Positions 9,032-16,777 are shown, numbered from the stretch's first letter. The stretch: 64,000 nucleotides of DNA from Streptomyces sp. S465 (GCF_026898115.1 NZ_CP114036.1:4830001-4894000); one strand, 5' to 3'. The notes: generated by a model from the letters alone, not told the origin. A program made the numbers and translations.

Positions 9032-9058
9032 GGGAATGCCGGACCCGTAGGATCCGTT
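9032..9058 (+). promoter_or_regulatory. SigR-type promoter of trxBA
   Basis: GGGAAT at 9032-9037 is followed by exactly 18 bases and GTT at 9056-9058. This fits the S. coelicolor SigR consensus GGGAAT-N18-GTT, and trxBA is the classical SigR target in that species. It lies about 92 bp upstream of the trxB GTG. It also implies that the longer open frame starting at 9057 cannot be the translated form from this promoter. Confidence 0.85.
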
Positions 9059-9149
9059 GGGTGGGGTGGCAGCGGAATTCCGGGGAAACCCGAACCCGCG
9101 CGTCCAGTCATCAGCAGTCCGGCAGTCGGCAAAGACAAGGAAGACATCC

Positions 9150-10100
9150 GTGAGCGACGTCCGCAACGTGATCATCATCGGTTCCGGGCCCGCGGGCTAT
9201 ACGGCCGCGCTCTACACCGCCCGCGCTTCCTTGAAGCCGCTGGTCTTCGAAGGCTCCGTAACCGCCGGTGGTGCCCTGATGAACACCACCGAGGTGGAGA
9301 ACTTCCCTGGCTTCCGGGACGGGATCATGGGTCCCGATCTGATGGACGGCATGCGGGCCCAGGCCGAGCGCTTCGGCGCCGAGCTGGTCCCGGACGATGT
9401 GGTCGCGGTCGACCTCAGCGAGCAGATCAAGACCGTCACCGACTCCGCCGGCACCGTCCACCGCGCCAAGACCGTCATCGTGGCCACCGGCTCTCAGCAC
9501 CGCAAGCTGGGGCTGGCGCGCGAGGACGAGCTCTCCGGCCGCGGTGTCTCCTGGTGCGCCACCTGTGACGGGTTCTTCTTCAAGGACCAGGACATCGCCG
9601 TCATCGGCGGCGGCGACACGGCCCTGGAAGAGGCGACCTTCCTGTCGCGGTTCGCCAAGTCGGTCACGGTGGTCCACCGCCGGGACACCCTGCGCGCCAG
9701 CAAGGCGATGCAGGATCGGGCCTTCGCCGACCCGAAGATCTCGTTCGTCTGGGACAGCGTGGTCGAGGAGATCCACGGCGACGGCAAGCTCTCCGGTCTC
9801 ACCATTCGCGATGTGAAGAAGGACGAGACCTCCGAGCTGCCGGTGACCGGACTGTTCATCGCGATCGGCCACGACCCGCGCACCGAGCTGTTCAAGGGCC
9901 AGCTGAACCTGGACGACGAGGGCTACCTCAAGGTCGATGCGCCCTCCACGCGGACGAACCTGCCCGGTGTCTTCGCCGCGGGCGATGTCGTGGACCACAC
10001 CTACCGTCAGGCGATCACCGCGGCCGGCACCGGTTGCTCGGCGGCGCTGGACGCCGAGCGCTACCTCGCCTCGCTGGGCCAGGGCGACGCCACCGTCTGA
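9150..10100 (+). CDS. trxB: Thioredoxin reductase
   Basis: This FAD enzyme of 316 residues passes electrons from NADPH to thioredoxin. It has an N-terminal FAD-binding GSGPAGYTAALYTARA motif. The redox-active CATC (Cys136 and Cys139) sits in WCATCDGFFFK, and the NADPH-binding GGGDTALEE follows. The C-terminal FAD motif is GVFAAGDVVDHTYRQ. GTG 9150 is preferred over an in-frame GTG at 9057, because it gives the conserved SDVRNVIIIGSGPAG start, follows an AAGGAAG site and lies downstream of the SigR-type promoter. trxA follows 42 bp later with its own strong ribosome-binding site, so the pair forms one disulfide-stress operon. Length is normal for the family. Confidence 0.97.
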   Translation: MSDVRNVIIIGSGPAGYTAALYTARASLKPLVFEGSVTAGGALMNTTEVENFPGFRDGIMGPDLMDGMRAQAERFGAELVPDDVVAVDLSEQIKTVTDSAGTVHRAKTVIVATGSQHRKLGLAREDELSGRGVSWCATCDGFFFKDQDIAVIGGGDTALEEATFLSRFAKSVTVVHRRDTLRASKAMQDRAFADPKISFVWDSVVEEIHGDGKLSGLTIRDVKKDETSELPVTGLFIAIGHDPRTELFKGQLNLDDEGYLKVDAPSTRTNLPGVFAAGDVVDHTYRQAITAAGTGCSAALDAERYLASLGQGDATV

Positions 10101-10142
10101 CTCCGCTATCCACCCCTGCACCAACCCACTAAGGAGATTGCC

Positions 10143-10472
10143 ATGGCCGGTGCCACGGTCACCGTGACGGACGCCGACTTCGAGGAGAAGGTCCTCAAGA
10201 GCGACAAGCCGGTACTCGTCGACTTCTGGGCCGCGTGGTGCGGTCCGTGCCGCCAGATCGCCCCCTCGCTGGAGGCCATCGCGGCCGAGCACGCCGACAA
10301 GATCGTCATCGCCAAGCTCAACATCGACGAGAACCCGGCGACCGCCGCCAAGTACGGCGTGATGTCCATCCCGACGCTCAATGTGTACCAGGGCGGCGAG
10401 GTCGCCAAGACCATCGTCGGTGCCAAGCCCAAGGCCGCCATCGAGCGCGACCTGGCCGACTTCATCGGCTGA
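10143..10472 (+). CDS. trxA: Thioredoxin
   Basis: This 109-residue cytoplasmic thioredoxin reduces protein disulfides and is recycled by TrxB next door. The catalytic WCGPC motif has Cys33 and Cys36, and the cis-proline lies in the conserved GVMSIPTLNVY segment near residue 75. The start ATG follows an AAGGAGATT site, one of the best in the window. The gene is the second member of the trxBA operon and is followed directly by a strong hairpin terminator, so the transcript should end there. Nothing is missing compared with the family. Confidence 0.97.
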   Translation: MAGATVTVTDADFEEKVLKSDKPVLVDFWAAWCGPCRQIAPSLEAIAAEHADKIVIAKLNIDENPATAAKYGVMSIPTLNVYQGGEVAKTIVGAKPKAAIERDLADFIG

Positions 10473-10494
10473 GCGCACCACGCCTCACCCTCGT

Positions 10495-10532
10495 ACACGA
10501 AGGGGCTGCCCTCACGGGCAGCCCCTTCGTGT
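10495..10532 (+). terminator. Terminator of trxBA
   Basis: A perfect 17-bp inverted repeat (10495-10511 with 10516-10532) closes on a 4-base TCAC loop. It is GC-rich and starts 22 bases after the trxA stop. Its right end touches the variant parS site that begins at 10531. It also lies just past the end of the convergent GNAT gene, so it may act on both strands. Confidence 0.85.
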
Positions 10533-10544
10533 TTCACGTGGAAC
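10531..10544. promoter_or_regulatory. parS: parS-like site with one mismatch
   Basis: GTTTCACGTGGAAC differs from the ParB consensus by one base in the right arm (A to G). It lies between the convergent trxA and GNAT genes, immediately next to the terminator hairpin. Single-mismatch sites are known among origin-proximal Streptomyces parS sites, so weaker ParB binding is likely. Confidence 0.75.
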
Positions 10545-10547
10545 GCG

Positions 10548-11165
10548 CTACAGCGGCCGCAGCGCCGGCTCCTTCTGGACCGCGCCGAGCAGCCGGTCCA
10601 GCGCCAGCTCGACATCCTCCTTCCAGGAGATCGTCGTCCTCAGCTCAAGCCTCAGCCGGGGGTAGCGCGGATGCGGCCGTACGGTCTTGAAGCCCACGGC
10701 CAGCAGATGGTCGGCGGGCAGCACACACGCCGGTTCCTTCCAGGTGGCGTCCCCGAACGCCTCGATGGCCTTGACGCCCCGGCGGATCAGATCCTTGGCG
10801 ACGGTCTGCACCATCACCCGGCCCAGTCCCTGCCCCTGATATCCGGGCATCAGCCAGGCCGTCATCAGCTGCACGGCATCCGCCGCGACCGGACTGGTCG
10901 GGAAGGCCGTGGAGCGCGGCACATACGCCGGAGGCGCATACAGCACAAAGCCCACCGGGACCTCATCGACATAGACCACCCGGCCACACGATCCCCACTC
11001 CAGCAGGACGGCCGAGATCCAGGCTTCCTTCTCCAGCTCGGGCCGACCCGCCCTTACCGCTGCCTCACCGCTGACCGGATCGAGCTCCCAGAAGACACAG
11101 GCGCGACAGCGCTTGGGGATGTCCGGGAGGTTGTCCAACGTGAGCGGTACGAGCCGACGCCCCAT
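10548..11165 (-). CDS. GNAT family N-acetyltransferase
   Basis: This 205-residue protein carries a central GCN5-related acetyltransferase domain. The acetyl-CoA pyrophosphate loop reads QGQGLGR at residues 110-116, preceded by the strand AVQLMTAWLMP. The substrate is unknown. The N-terminal part has three cysteines in KRCRACVFWELD, and the C-terminus is basic with the repeated pattern RPHPRYPRLRLELR. The gene is conserved between trxA and parB in Streptomyces, but I know of no established role. It starts at ATG 11165 inside a possible upstream small frame, and ends 76 bases from the trxA stop in convergent orientation. Confidence 0.9.
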   Translation of the reverse strand: MGRRLVPLTLDNLPDIPKRCRACVFWELDPVSGEAAVRAGRPELEKEAWISAVLLEWGSCGRVVYVDEVPVGFVLYAPPAYVPRSTAFPTSPVAADAVQLMTAWLMPGYQGQGLGRVMVQTVAKDLIRRGVKAIEAFGDATWKEPACVLPADHLLAVGFKTVRPHPRYPRLRLELRTTISWKEDVELALDRLLGAVQKEPALRPL

Positions 11166-11311
11166 GAAGCCAGTCCTTCACTTTCGTGGCCAGCCGCGGC
11201 ACGGGCGGCTGACAGCGCACTACGCTCCCTGAGCAGACTCCCGACGAAACCGCCGACAGCTCCCAGGCCCAATCCTGTGGCCAACAGTCCGGTGCGGCTC
11301 ACCGATCGCAT
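11054..11311 (-). CDS. Possible small membrane protein overlapping the GNAT gene
   Basis: This 85-codon frame starts at ATG 11311 behind a GTGGAGGGC site. It encodes a short basic start, a glycine-rich hydrophobic helix (LLATGLGLGAVGGFVGSLL) and an Arg/Ser-rich tail. The last 112 bases overlap the 5' end of the GNAT gene in another frame. The good ribosome-binding site and membrane helix favour a real product, while the tail looks like shadow sequence. If translated, it may couple to the GNAT start. No family is recognised. Confidence 0.35.
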   Translation of the reverse strand: MRSVSRTGLLATGLGLGAVGGFVGSLLRERSALSAARAAAGHESEGLASWGVGSYRSRWTTSRTSPSAVAPVSSGSSIRSAVRQR

Positions 11312-11410
11312 GGCCCTGCCCTCCACATGCGGCGCCTCCACATGGATCCGCCCTACCTGATCGCATCGTATCCGTGCCGAGATTGCACCGATACCGCCCT
11401 TGGGCAAACA

Positions 11411-11447
11411 GCGGGTCGTGTTCCGACCATGTCGGAACACGACCCGC
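11411..11447 (-). terminator. Terminator of parAB
   Basis: A perfect 17-bp stem (11411-11427 with 11431-11447) closes on a CAT loop, about 43 bases after the parB stop on the leftward strand. A second palindrome (11459-11482, 11-bp arms TCCGTACGGCC and its complement) lies between it and parB, making a double hairpin. No long T-tract is present, as is common in Streptomyces. Confidence 0.8.
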
Positions 11448-11489
11448 CCCGCACTGCTTCCGTACGGCCTTGGCCGTACGGACAGCGCC

Positions 11490-12632
11490 TCACTCGTCCT
11501 CGTCCGCCGCTTCGCCCTCAGGGGAGAGAGGCTGCTCCAGCACCGCCCCCTCACCAGGAGCCAGCGTGCCGAGGATCCGCTCGAGATCCTCTATCGAGGC
11601 GAACTCGACGACGATCTTTCCTTTCTTTTGACCGAGGTCGACCTTCACTCGTGTCTCGAACCGATCGGACAGACGCGACGCGAGATCCGTGAGCGCGGGG
11701 GATACCCTCGCCCCCGCCCTCGGCCCCTTGGTCTTCGTCGTCCCGCCCGACCGCGACCCCATCAGGGTGACGATCTCCTCCACCGCACGCACCGAGAGCC
11801 CCTCGGCGACGATGCGATGGGCCAGCCGGTCCTGCTCCTCCGCGTCCTCCACGGAGAGCAGCGCCCGAGCGTGGCCCGCGGAGAGAACCCCCGCCGCGAC
11901 CCTGCGCTGAACGGAAGGGGAGAGCTTCAGCAACCGCAGCGTATTGGAGACCTGCGGACGTGAACGCCCGATGCGGTCGGCCAGTTCGTCATGCGTGCAG
12001 TTGAAGTCCTTCAGCAACTGGTCGTACGCCGCCGCCTCTTCCAGTGGATTCAGCTGAGCGCGGTGGAGGTTCTCCAGCAGGGCGTCGAGCAGAAGCTTCT
12101 CGTCATCGGTGGCCCGGACGATCGCGGGGATCTTCTCCAGTCCCGCCTCACGGCAGGCCCGCCAGCGACGCTCGCCCATGATGAGCTCATAGCGCTCCGG
12201 CGCCAACTGCCGCACGACGATGGGCTGGAGGAGACCGACCTCCTGGATCGAGGTGACCAGTTCGGCAAGCGCGTCCTCGTCGAAGACCTCACGGGGCTGA
12301 CGAGGATTGGGGGTGATGAAGTCCAGCGGCAGCTCGGCGAAGTGCGCCCCGGCCACCTCCTCGGGAACCACCGCCGATCCGGCCTCGGGCTCCTTCTCCC
12401 TCGCCGCGGGCTCGGTTTCCTGTGGAACGGTGTGCGTGGACAGTGCGGCCACCTTGGCCGCCGCCACACCGCGCTCCTGGGTGAGCACCGGGACCGCGGT
12501 CGGTGAGGTGGTGGCCCCGGTCGCCGTGACCGTTCCCGCCCCCGCCGCGGGGCCGGCGTTGTCCGTCCCCTTCGGCGCGGGAGGAATCAGGGCACCGAGC
12601 CCACGGCCCAGTCCTCTGCGTCGCTCACTCAC
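11490..12632 (-). CDS. parB: Chromosome partitioning protein ParB
   Basis: This is the 380-residue CTP-dependent clamp that loads on parS and spreads over the origin region. The N-terminus holds the ParA-interacting stretch (GLGRGLGALIPP). After a linker of about 80 residues come box I (NPRQPR, 109-114) and box II (GERRWRA, 153-159) of the CTP-binding domain. A helix-turn-helix that reads parS (about 190-240, RIGRSRPQVSNTLRLLKL) and a C-terminal dimerisation domain complete it. The start GTG overlaps the parA stop (GTGA), so translation is coupled. In Streptomyces, ParB organises origins in the sporulating aerial hypha. Five parS-type sites occur within this window alone. Confidence 0.97.
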   Translation of the reverse strand: MSERRRGLGRGLGALIPPAPKGTDNAGPAAGAGTVTATGATTSPTAVPVLTQERGVAAAKVAALSTHTVPQETEPAAREKEPEAGSAVVPEEVAGAHFAELPLDFITPNPRQPREVFDEDALAELVTSIQEVGLLQPIVVRQLAPERYELIMGERRWRACREAGLEKIPAIVRATDDEKLLLDALLENLHRAQLNPLEEAAAYDQLLKDFNCTHDELADRIGRSRPQVSNTLRLLKLSPSVQRRVAAGVLSAGHARALLSVEDAEEQDRLAHRIVAEGLSVRAVEEIVTLMGSRSGGTTKTKGPRAGARVSPALTDLASRLSDRFETRVKVDLGQKKGKIVVEFASIEDLERILGTLAPGEGAVLEQPLSPEGEAADEDE

Positions 12633-13714
12633 TGAATCCCCTCCTGCATGCTGTGCTGATCGTGCTGGCTGAGCTCGGGCAAGGCATGAGCGTGCTGGGC
12701 GTTGTAGTGCACGCTGAAGCCTCTGAGGGCGATCTCACGGGCCGCCTCGAGATAGGACAGCGCCCCGCTCGACCCCGGGTCATAGGTGAGGACGGTCTGC
12801 CCATAGCTGGGGGCCTCGGAGATGCGCACCGATCTGGGAATGCTCGTCCGGAGCACCTCACTGCCGAAGTGGCTGCGCACCTCGTCCGCCACCTGGGAGG
12901 CCAGCCGGGTGCGGCCGTCGTACATGGTGAGGAGGATCGTCGAGACATGGAGCTTGGGGTTGAGATGACCCCGCACCAGATCCACGTTCCGCAGCAGCTG
13001 CCCCAGTCCCTCCAGCGCGTAGTACTCACACTGGATCGGGATCAGTACTTCCGCACCGGCCACCAACGCATTGACCGTGAGCAACCCGAGCGAGGGCGGA
13101 CAGTCGATCAGGATGTAGTCCAGCGGCTGCTCATATGCCTGGATGGCCCGCTGTAGCCGGCTTTCCCTCGCCACCAGGGAGACCAGCTCGATCTCGGCAC
13201 CGGCGAGATCGATCGTGGCAGGAGCGCAGAAGAGTCCCTCCACGTCCGGGACCGGCTGCACCACATCGGACAGCGGCTTGCTGTCGACCAGCACGTCGTA
13301 GATCGATGGAACCTCGGCGTGGTGGTCGATCCCCAGCGCCGTCGACGCATTGCCCTGTGGGTCGAGGTCGATCACCAGCACTCGACCACCGTGCAGGGCG
13401 AGCGAGGCGGCCAGATTGACCGTGGTCGTGGTCTTCCCCACCCCGCCCTTCTGGTTGGCAACCACGATCACCCGGGTGTGCTCCGGCCTGGGCAACCCCT
13501 CCCCGGCACGGTCCAGGGCATCCACCGCCAGTTGAGCGGCACGACCCATAGGGGCGTCGTCCATCGGGGGCGGCGTTTCACGTGAAACATCCTCCCCCGC
13601 CGATTCGGTACGGGGGCCGGGGACCGGATCGGTCATCGGCCCCGCGATGTTGGCGTCGGACCGCAAGGATTCACTCTCCTCGACATCAGGCTCGCGATGA
13701 ACAGAGCCTGCCAT
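12629..13714 (-). CDS. parA: Chromosome partitioning ATPase ParA
   Basis: This Walker-type ATPase positions ParB-origin complexes. The deviant Walker A is KGGVGKT at 89-95 (numbered from ATG 13714), the catalytic aspartate lies in VIDLDPQGN, and the switch region is DYILIDCPPSLG. The first 85 residues are a disordered extension. It contains an in-frame parS site read as Val-Ser-Arg-Glu-Thr. The frame is open to 13930, and ATG 13771 is also possible. ATG 13714 is chosen from resemblance to streptomycete ParA N-termini, since no start has a clear ribosome-binding site. parB overlaps downstream. The upstream gap carries another parS site and a candidate promoter. Confidence 0.93.
   Translation of the reverse strand: MAGSVHREPDVEESESLRSDANIAGPMTDPVPGPRTESAGEDVSRETPPPMDDAPMGRAAQLAVDALDRAGEGLPRPEHTRVIVVANQKGGVGKTTTTVNLAASLALHGGRVLVIDLDPQGNASTALGIDHHAEVPSIYDVLVDSKPLSDVVQPVPDVEGLFCAPATIDLAGAEIELVSLVARESRLQRAIQAYEQPLDYILIDCPPSLGLLTVNALVAGAEVLIPIQCEYYALEGLGQLLRNVDLVRGHLNPKLHVSTILLTMYDGRTRLASQVADEVRSHFGSEVLRTSIPRSVRISEAPSYGQTVLTYDPGSSGALSYLEAAREIALRGFSVHYNAQHAHALPELSQHDQHSMQEGIQ
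13575..13588. promoter_or_regulatory. parS: parS site inside parA (perfect)
   Basis: This exact GTTTCACGTGAAAC palindrome lies in the disordered N-terminal coding region of parA, translated on the minus strand as Val-Ser-Arg-Glu-Thr. ParB bound here could also influence parAB transcription, though that is inference. Confidence 0.96.
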
Positions 13715-13842
13715 GCTTTGGGGGTTGTGAACCAGCGAGGCCCGTTCTCCTGTGGATGAATCCACGTTCATACGGGGTCGGCGGCCGCGGGGCAGAGCCG
13801 CCGCACGACCACGACTGATGATTCCATGCAGCAGGGAGCGAC

Positions 13843-13856
13843 GTTTCACGTGAAAC
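13843..13856. promoter_or_regulatory. parS: parS site upstream of parA (perfect)
   Basis: An exact GTTTCACGTGAAAC palindrome lies 129 bp upstream of the chosen parA start and about 45 bp downstream of the candidate parA promoter. Its position between promoter and gene makes it a candidate for ParB autoregulation as well as segregation. Confidence 0.96.
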
Positions 13857-13900
13857 ACGATGCACGGGAGGCCTCGTTGATTCGTCGCGACACTCCGGTA

Positions 13901-13930
13901 TGCGTAGTTTTGCCAGCTTGTATGGAGCAA
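13901..13930 (-). promoter_or_regulatory. Candidate parAB promoter
   Basis: On the leftward strand TTGCTC (13930-13925) is followed by 18 bases and TACGCA (13906-13901). This is an acceptable vegetative-type promoter for Streptomyces. It lies in the gap between rsmG and parA, upstream of the parS site at 13843. It is a motif match only. Confidence 0.4.
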
Positions 13931-13939
13931 CGCCCTGAC

Positions 13940-14653
13940 TCAGGGCCGACGACGCGGTCCCCGACGGGCCGCCTTGGCCCGCTTCGCGGCGAAGCGCACA
14001 CCTCCGGGACTCTCTCCGACCTCGACCCGCACCACCGTGGACGGCGGGTCCACCACGTCCTCGCCGACATGCAGCACCGAGGTCCCCACCACACCGAGCT
14101 TGCTCAGCGCGGCGCGGGCCTGCTTCAGCTCCTCCTCGGCGGTGTCACCCTTCAGCAGCAGCATCTCGCCGTACGGGCGGAGCAGCGGCACCCCCCAGCC
14201 GGCCAGCCGGTCCAGCGGAGCCACCGCCCGAGCCGTCACCACATGCATCGGAGGCAGCTTGCCGAGGACCTCCTCGGCACGGCCACGCACCACCGTCACA
14301 TGGTCGAGCCCCAGCAGCTCCACCACTTCCCGCAGAAAGTTCGTCCGGCGCAGCAGCGGCTCCAGGAGCGTGATCTGGAGATCCGGGCGGGTCAGGGCCA
14401 GCGGGATACCGGGGAGCCCGGCCCCCGACCCCACATCGCAGACGGTGACCTTCTCGGGCACCACTTCGGAGAGCACGGCGCAGTTCAGCAGATGCCGCTC
14501 CCACAGCCGTGGCACCTCACGCGGACCGATCAGCCCGCGCGTCACTCCCACATCGGCCAGCAGCTCGCCGTAGCGGACGGCCTCCGGGAAGCGGTCACCG
14601 AACACATCCCTTGCCTCCGGGGGCGCCGGGGGGAGCTCCGCTGCTTCCGTCAC
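13940..14653 (-). CDS. rsmG: 16S rRNA (guanine-N7)-methyltransferase RsmG
   Basis: This 237-residue SAM-dependent methyltransferase (GidB) modifies G527 (E. coli numbering) of 16S rRNA; loss of function gives low-level streptomycin resistance in many bacteria. The RPLWERHLLNC-like segment (VPRLWERHLLNCAVLSEVV) and the SAM-binding loop CDVGSGAGLPGIPLAL near residues 72-87 are intact. The later TARAVAPLDRL motif is also present. The C-terminus carries a basic extension (AKRAKAARRGPRRRP). It lies 225 bp upstream of parA and is separated from jag by a perfect palindrome, so it may have its own promoter or receive readthrough. Confidence 0.96.
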   Translation of the reverse strand: MTEAAELPPAPPEARDVFGDRFPEAVRYGELLADVGVTRGLIGPREVPRLWERHLLNCAVLSEVVPEKVTVCDVGSGAGLPGIPLALTRPDLQITLLEPLLRRTNFLREVVELLGLDHVTVVRGRAEEVLGKLPPMHVVTARAVAPLDRLAGWGVPLLRPYGEMLLLKGDTAEEELKQARAALSKLGVVGTSVLHVGEDVVDPPSTVVRVEVGESPGGVRFAAKRAKAARRGPRRRP

Positions 14654-14712
14654 GGGGACCGTCCTTCCGTACCGAACACTGTGCTGAACGATGATGTAAG
14701 GCTGACAAGATT

Positions 14713-14740
14713 CGGCCCCGTCTGCGCGCAGACGGGGCCG
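14713..14740 (-). terminator. Hairpin after jag
   Basis: This 28-base perfect palindrome (14713-14726 with 14727-14740, arms CGGCCCCGTCTGCG and complement) forms a GC-rich hairpin with an effective 4-base loop. It starts 25 bases after the jag stop and about 60 bases before the rsmG start. It is a likely terminator or attenuator of the rpmH-to-jag transcript. Confidence 0.75.
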
Positions 14741-14764
14741 TGTGGATCACGATGCGGAACCGCT

Positions 14765-15274
14765 TCAGACCGGAAGCACGACCACGCAGCGCTGGGGCTC
14801 CTCGCCCTCGGACTCGCTGCGCAGCCCGGCGGCGGCCACAGCGTCGTGCACCACCTTCCGCTCGAAAGGCGTCATCGCCTTGAGCTTCACCGGCTCACCG
14901 GTGCCCTTCGCCTCCTCGGCGGCCTTGGTGCCCAGCTCGGTCAGCTCGGCACGCTTGCGAGCCCGGTATCCGGCGATGTCGAGCATCAGCCGGCTGCGGT
15001 CGCCGGTCTCCCGGTGAACCGCGAGCCGGGTCAGCTCCTGAAGAGCCTCCAGCACCTCGCCATCGCGGCCGACCAGCTTCTGCAGATCGCGGCTGGTCGA
15101 ATCGCTGATGATCGACACCGCTGCGCGGTCGGCCTCGACGTCCATGTCGATGTCGCCGTCGAGGTCCGCGATGTCCAGCAGCCCCTCGAGGTAGTCGGCC
15201 GCGATCTCCCCCTCCTGCTCAAGGCGGGTCAGGGTGTCGACGCCCTCGGCGGCCGGGGTGGTGCCTTCCGTCAC
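14765..15274 (-). CDS. jag: Jag/KhpB family single-stranded nucleic-acid-binding protein
   Basis: This 169-residue RNA-binding protein has a KH-like domain (about 35-100, with SRDLQKLVGRDGEVLEALQ holding the variant GxxG loop GRDG). A C-terminal R3H domain follows (about 105-169, with PFERKVVHDAVAAAGLRSESEG containing the RxxxH-type core). The separate N-terminal Jag_N domain of Firmicutes is missing, as is usual in actinobacteria. It is encoded 15 bases downstream of yidC, and the yidC-jag pair is widely conserved. In other bacteria KhpB affects cell elongation and division through RNA binding. The role here is inferred from family and context. Confidence 0.92.
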   Translation of the reverse strand: MTEGTTPAAEGVDTLTRLEQEGEIAADYLEGLLDIADLDGDIDMDVEADRAAVSIISDSTSRDLQKLVGRDGEVLEALQELTRLAVHRETGDRSRLMLDIAGYRARKRAELTELGTKAAEEAKGTGEPVKLKAMTPFERKVVHDAVAAAGLRSESEGEEPQRCVVVLPV

Positions 15275-15289
15275 GGATGGACTCCTTCG

Positions 15290-16456
15290 TTACTTCTTGG
15301 ACGGGTGCTTGGGGCGCTGCTGGCCCTTGCGCTGGCCGGATTTGGAGCCGCGGGAGGAGCCGGAGGCCGAGCCGCCGGCCGGCTTGCCGCCCTGCGCGCC
15401 CTTCTTCTGCCCCGCGCCCTGCCGCGGCTGCTCCCCGGCGGGCTTGTCCCCAGCGGGCTTCGTCGGGGAAGCGGACTTCGTCGTGGAGACCGAGGCGCCC
15501 GACTGCGAGTTGGCCCTGCTGTGACCGGTCGTGGCGCGCTGCGCCTTTGTCTGGCGCTTGGGCTGCTGACGGTTGGCACGCGCCACCTCGGCCGCCTGCT
15601 TCGCGGCGACCTCGGCCGGCTCCTCCTTCAGCTTGCCCTTGGCACGCAGCCGCTCCTGGCGGGCCTGGTAGGCGACACTGCCCGGAGTCGGGTTACGGCG
15701 AATGACGAACATCTGCTGACCCATGGTCCAGACGTTGGTGGTCAGCCAGTAGACGAGGACACCGACGGGGAAGTTGATACCGAAGACGGCGAACATGATC
15801 GGGAAGACGTACATCAGCATCTTCTGCTGCTGCATGAACGGCGTCTTCACCGTGAGGTCGACGTTCTTGGTCATCAGCTGGCGCTGGGTGAAGAACTGCG
15901 ACGCCGACATCAGGACGATCATGGTGATCGTCACGATCCGCACGTCGGTCAGCGAGGCGCCGAGCGACTGGACCTTGTCGGCCGACGACATGAACTTCAC
16001 CGACAGCGGAGCACCGAAGATGTGCGCGTTACGAGCGCTGTCCAGCAGCGACTGGTCGATGACACCGACCGTCTTGTTGTTCGCGATGTGGTTGAGGACC
16101 TGGTACAGCGAGATGAAGAACGGAGACTGCGCCAGGATCGGGAGACAGCTCGAGAGCGGGTTGGTCCCCGTCTCCTTGTAGAGCTTCATCATCTCTTCGG
16201 ACTGGCGCTGCTTGTCGCTCTTGTAGCGCTCCTGGATCGCCTTCATCTTCGGCTGGAGCGCCTGCATGTTCCGCGTCGACTTGATCTGCTTCACAAAGAG
16301 CGGGATCAGGCAGATACGGATCAGCACCACCAGGGAAACGATGGACAGACCCCACGCCCAGCCACTGTCCCGATCGAAGATGAGGCTGTAGAACGAGTGG
16401 AACTGGACGATGATCCAGGAAACTACGTCATAAAGAGGACCGAGGATCGTGTCCAC
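15290..16456 (-). CDS. yidC: Membrane protein insertase YidC
   Basis: This 388-residue Oxa1/Alb3/YidC-type insertase places proteins in the cytoplasmic membrane alone or with SecYEG. Five helices are visible, starting with LYDVVSWIIVQFHSFYSLIF. The conserved positively charged groove residue lies in VVLIRICLIPLF. A long cytoplasmic hairpin between helices (QIKSTRNMQALQPKMKAIQE) and the FINFPVGVLVYW-like segment follow. The C-terminal 110 residues are very basic and rich in Lys, Gly, Ser and Gln, a ribosome-contacting tail that is longer than in E. coli relatives. It lies 3 bases after yidD, so the genes are co-translated. Confidence 0.96.
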   Translation of the reverse strand: MDTILGPLYDVVSWIIVQFHSFYSLIFDRDSGWAWGLSIVSLVVLIRICLIPLFVKQIKSTRNMQALQPKMKAIQERYKSDKQRQSEEMMKLYKETGTNPLSSCLPILAQSPFFISLYQVLNHIANNKTVGVIDQSLLDSARNAHIFGAPLSVKFMSSADKVQSLGASLTDVRIVTITMIVLMSASQFFTQRQLMTKNVDLTVKTPFMQQQKMLMYVFPIMFAVFGINFPVGVLVYWLTTNVWTMGQQMFVIRRNPTPGSVAYQARQERLRAKGKLKEEPAEVAAKQAAEVARANRQQPKRQTKAQRATTGHSRANSQSGASVSTTKSASPTKPAGDKPAGEQPRQGAGQKKGAQGGKPAGGSASGSSRGSKSGQRKGQQRPKHPSKK

Positions 16457-16459
16457 GAA

Positions 16460-16777
16460 TCAGGCTCCTTGGGCGTTGGGCTGGGTCTCGGGCTGTGCGG
16501 CAGGCTCCACAGTCGGATGCCCGCCGAGGCGGTTCCGCAGCCGCTGGTGCCACACCGGACGCTTCCGGGGCGGAACGTGGTCGACGCCGCCGAGCGACCA
16601 TGGGTTGCAGCGCAGGATGCGCCAGGCCGTCAGCGCCGTTCCTTTCACCGCGCCGTGCCGGTCGATGGCCGTGTAGCCATAGTGTGAGCACGACGGGTAG
16701 TACTTGCAGACCGGCCCCAGCATCGGGCTGATGGTCCACTGGTACAGCTTGATCAACCACAGCAGCGGGTACTTCAT
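16460..16777 (-). CDS. yidD: Membrane protein insertion efficiency factor YidD
   Basis: This 105-residue small amphipathic protein helps YidC-dependent insertion. The family core is intact: KLYQWTISPMLGPVCKYYPS, followed by CSHYGYTAIDRHGAVKGTAL with the conserved cysteines and the RILRCNPWSLGGVD segment. The extra C-terminal 30 residues are divergent and Pro/Gln-rich. It overlaps rnpA by four bases (ATGA) and is followed closely by yidC, the standard rpmH-rnpA-yidD-yidC order. Confidence 0.95.
   Translation of the reverse strand: MKYPLLWLIKLYQWTISPMLGPVCKYYPSCSHYGYTAIDRHGAVKGTALTAWRILRCNPWSLGGVDHVPPRKRPVWHQRLRNRLGGHPTVEPAAQPETQPNAQGA

Noticed and set aside
13826..16687. A 953-codon rightward open frame.
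   Set aside because: It is the complement of rsmG, jag and yidC, which are clear homologues on the other strand; the translation is low-complexity Arg/His/Gly-rich.
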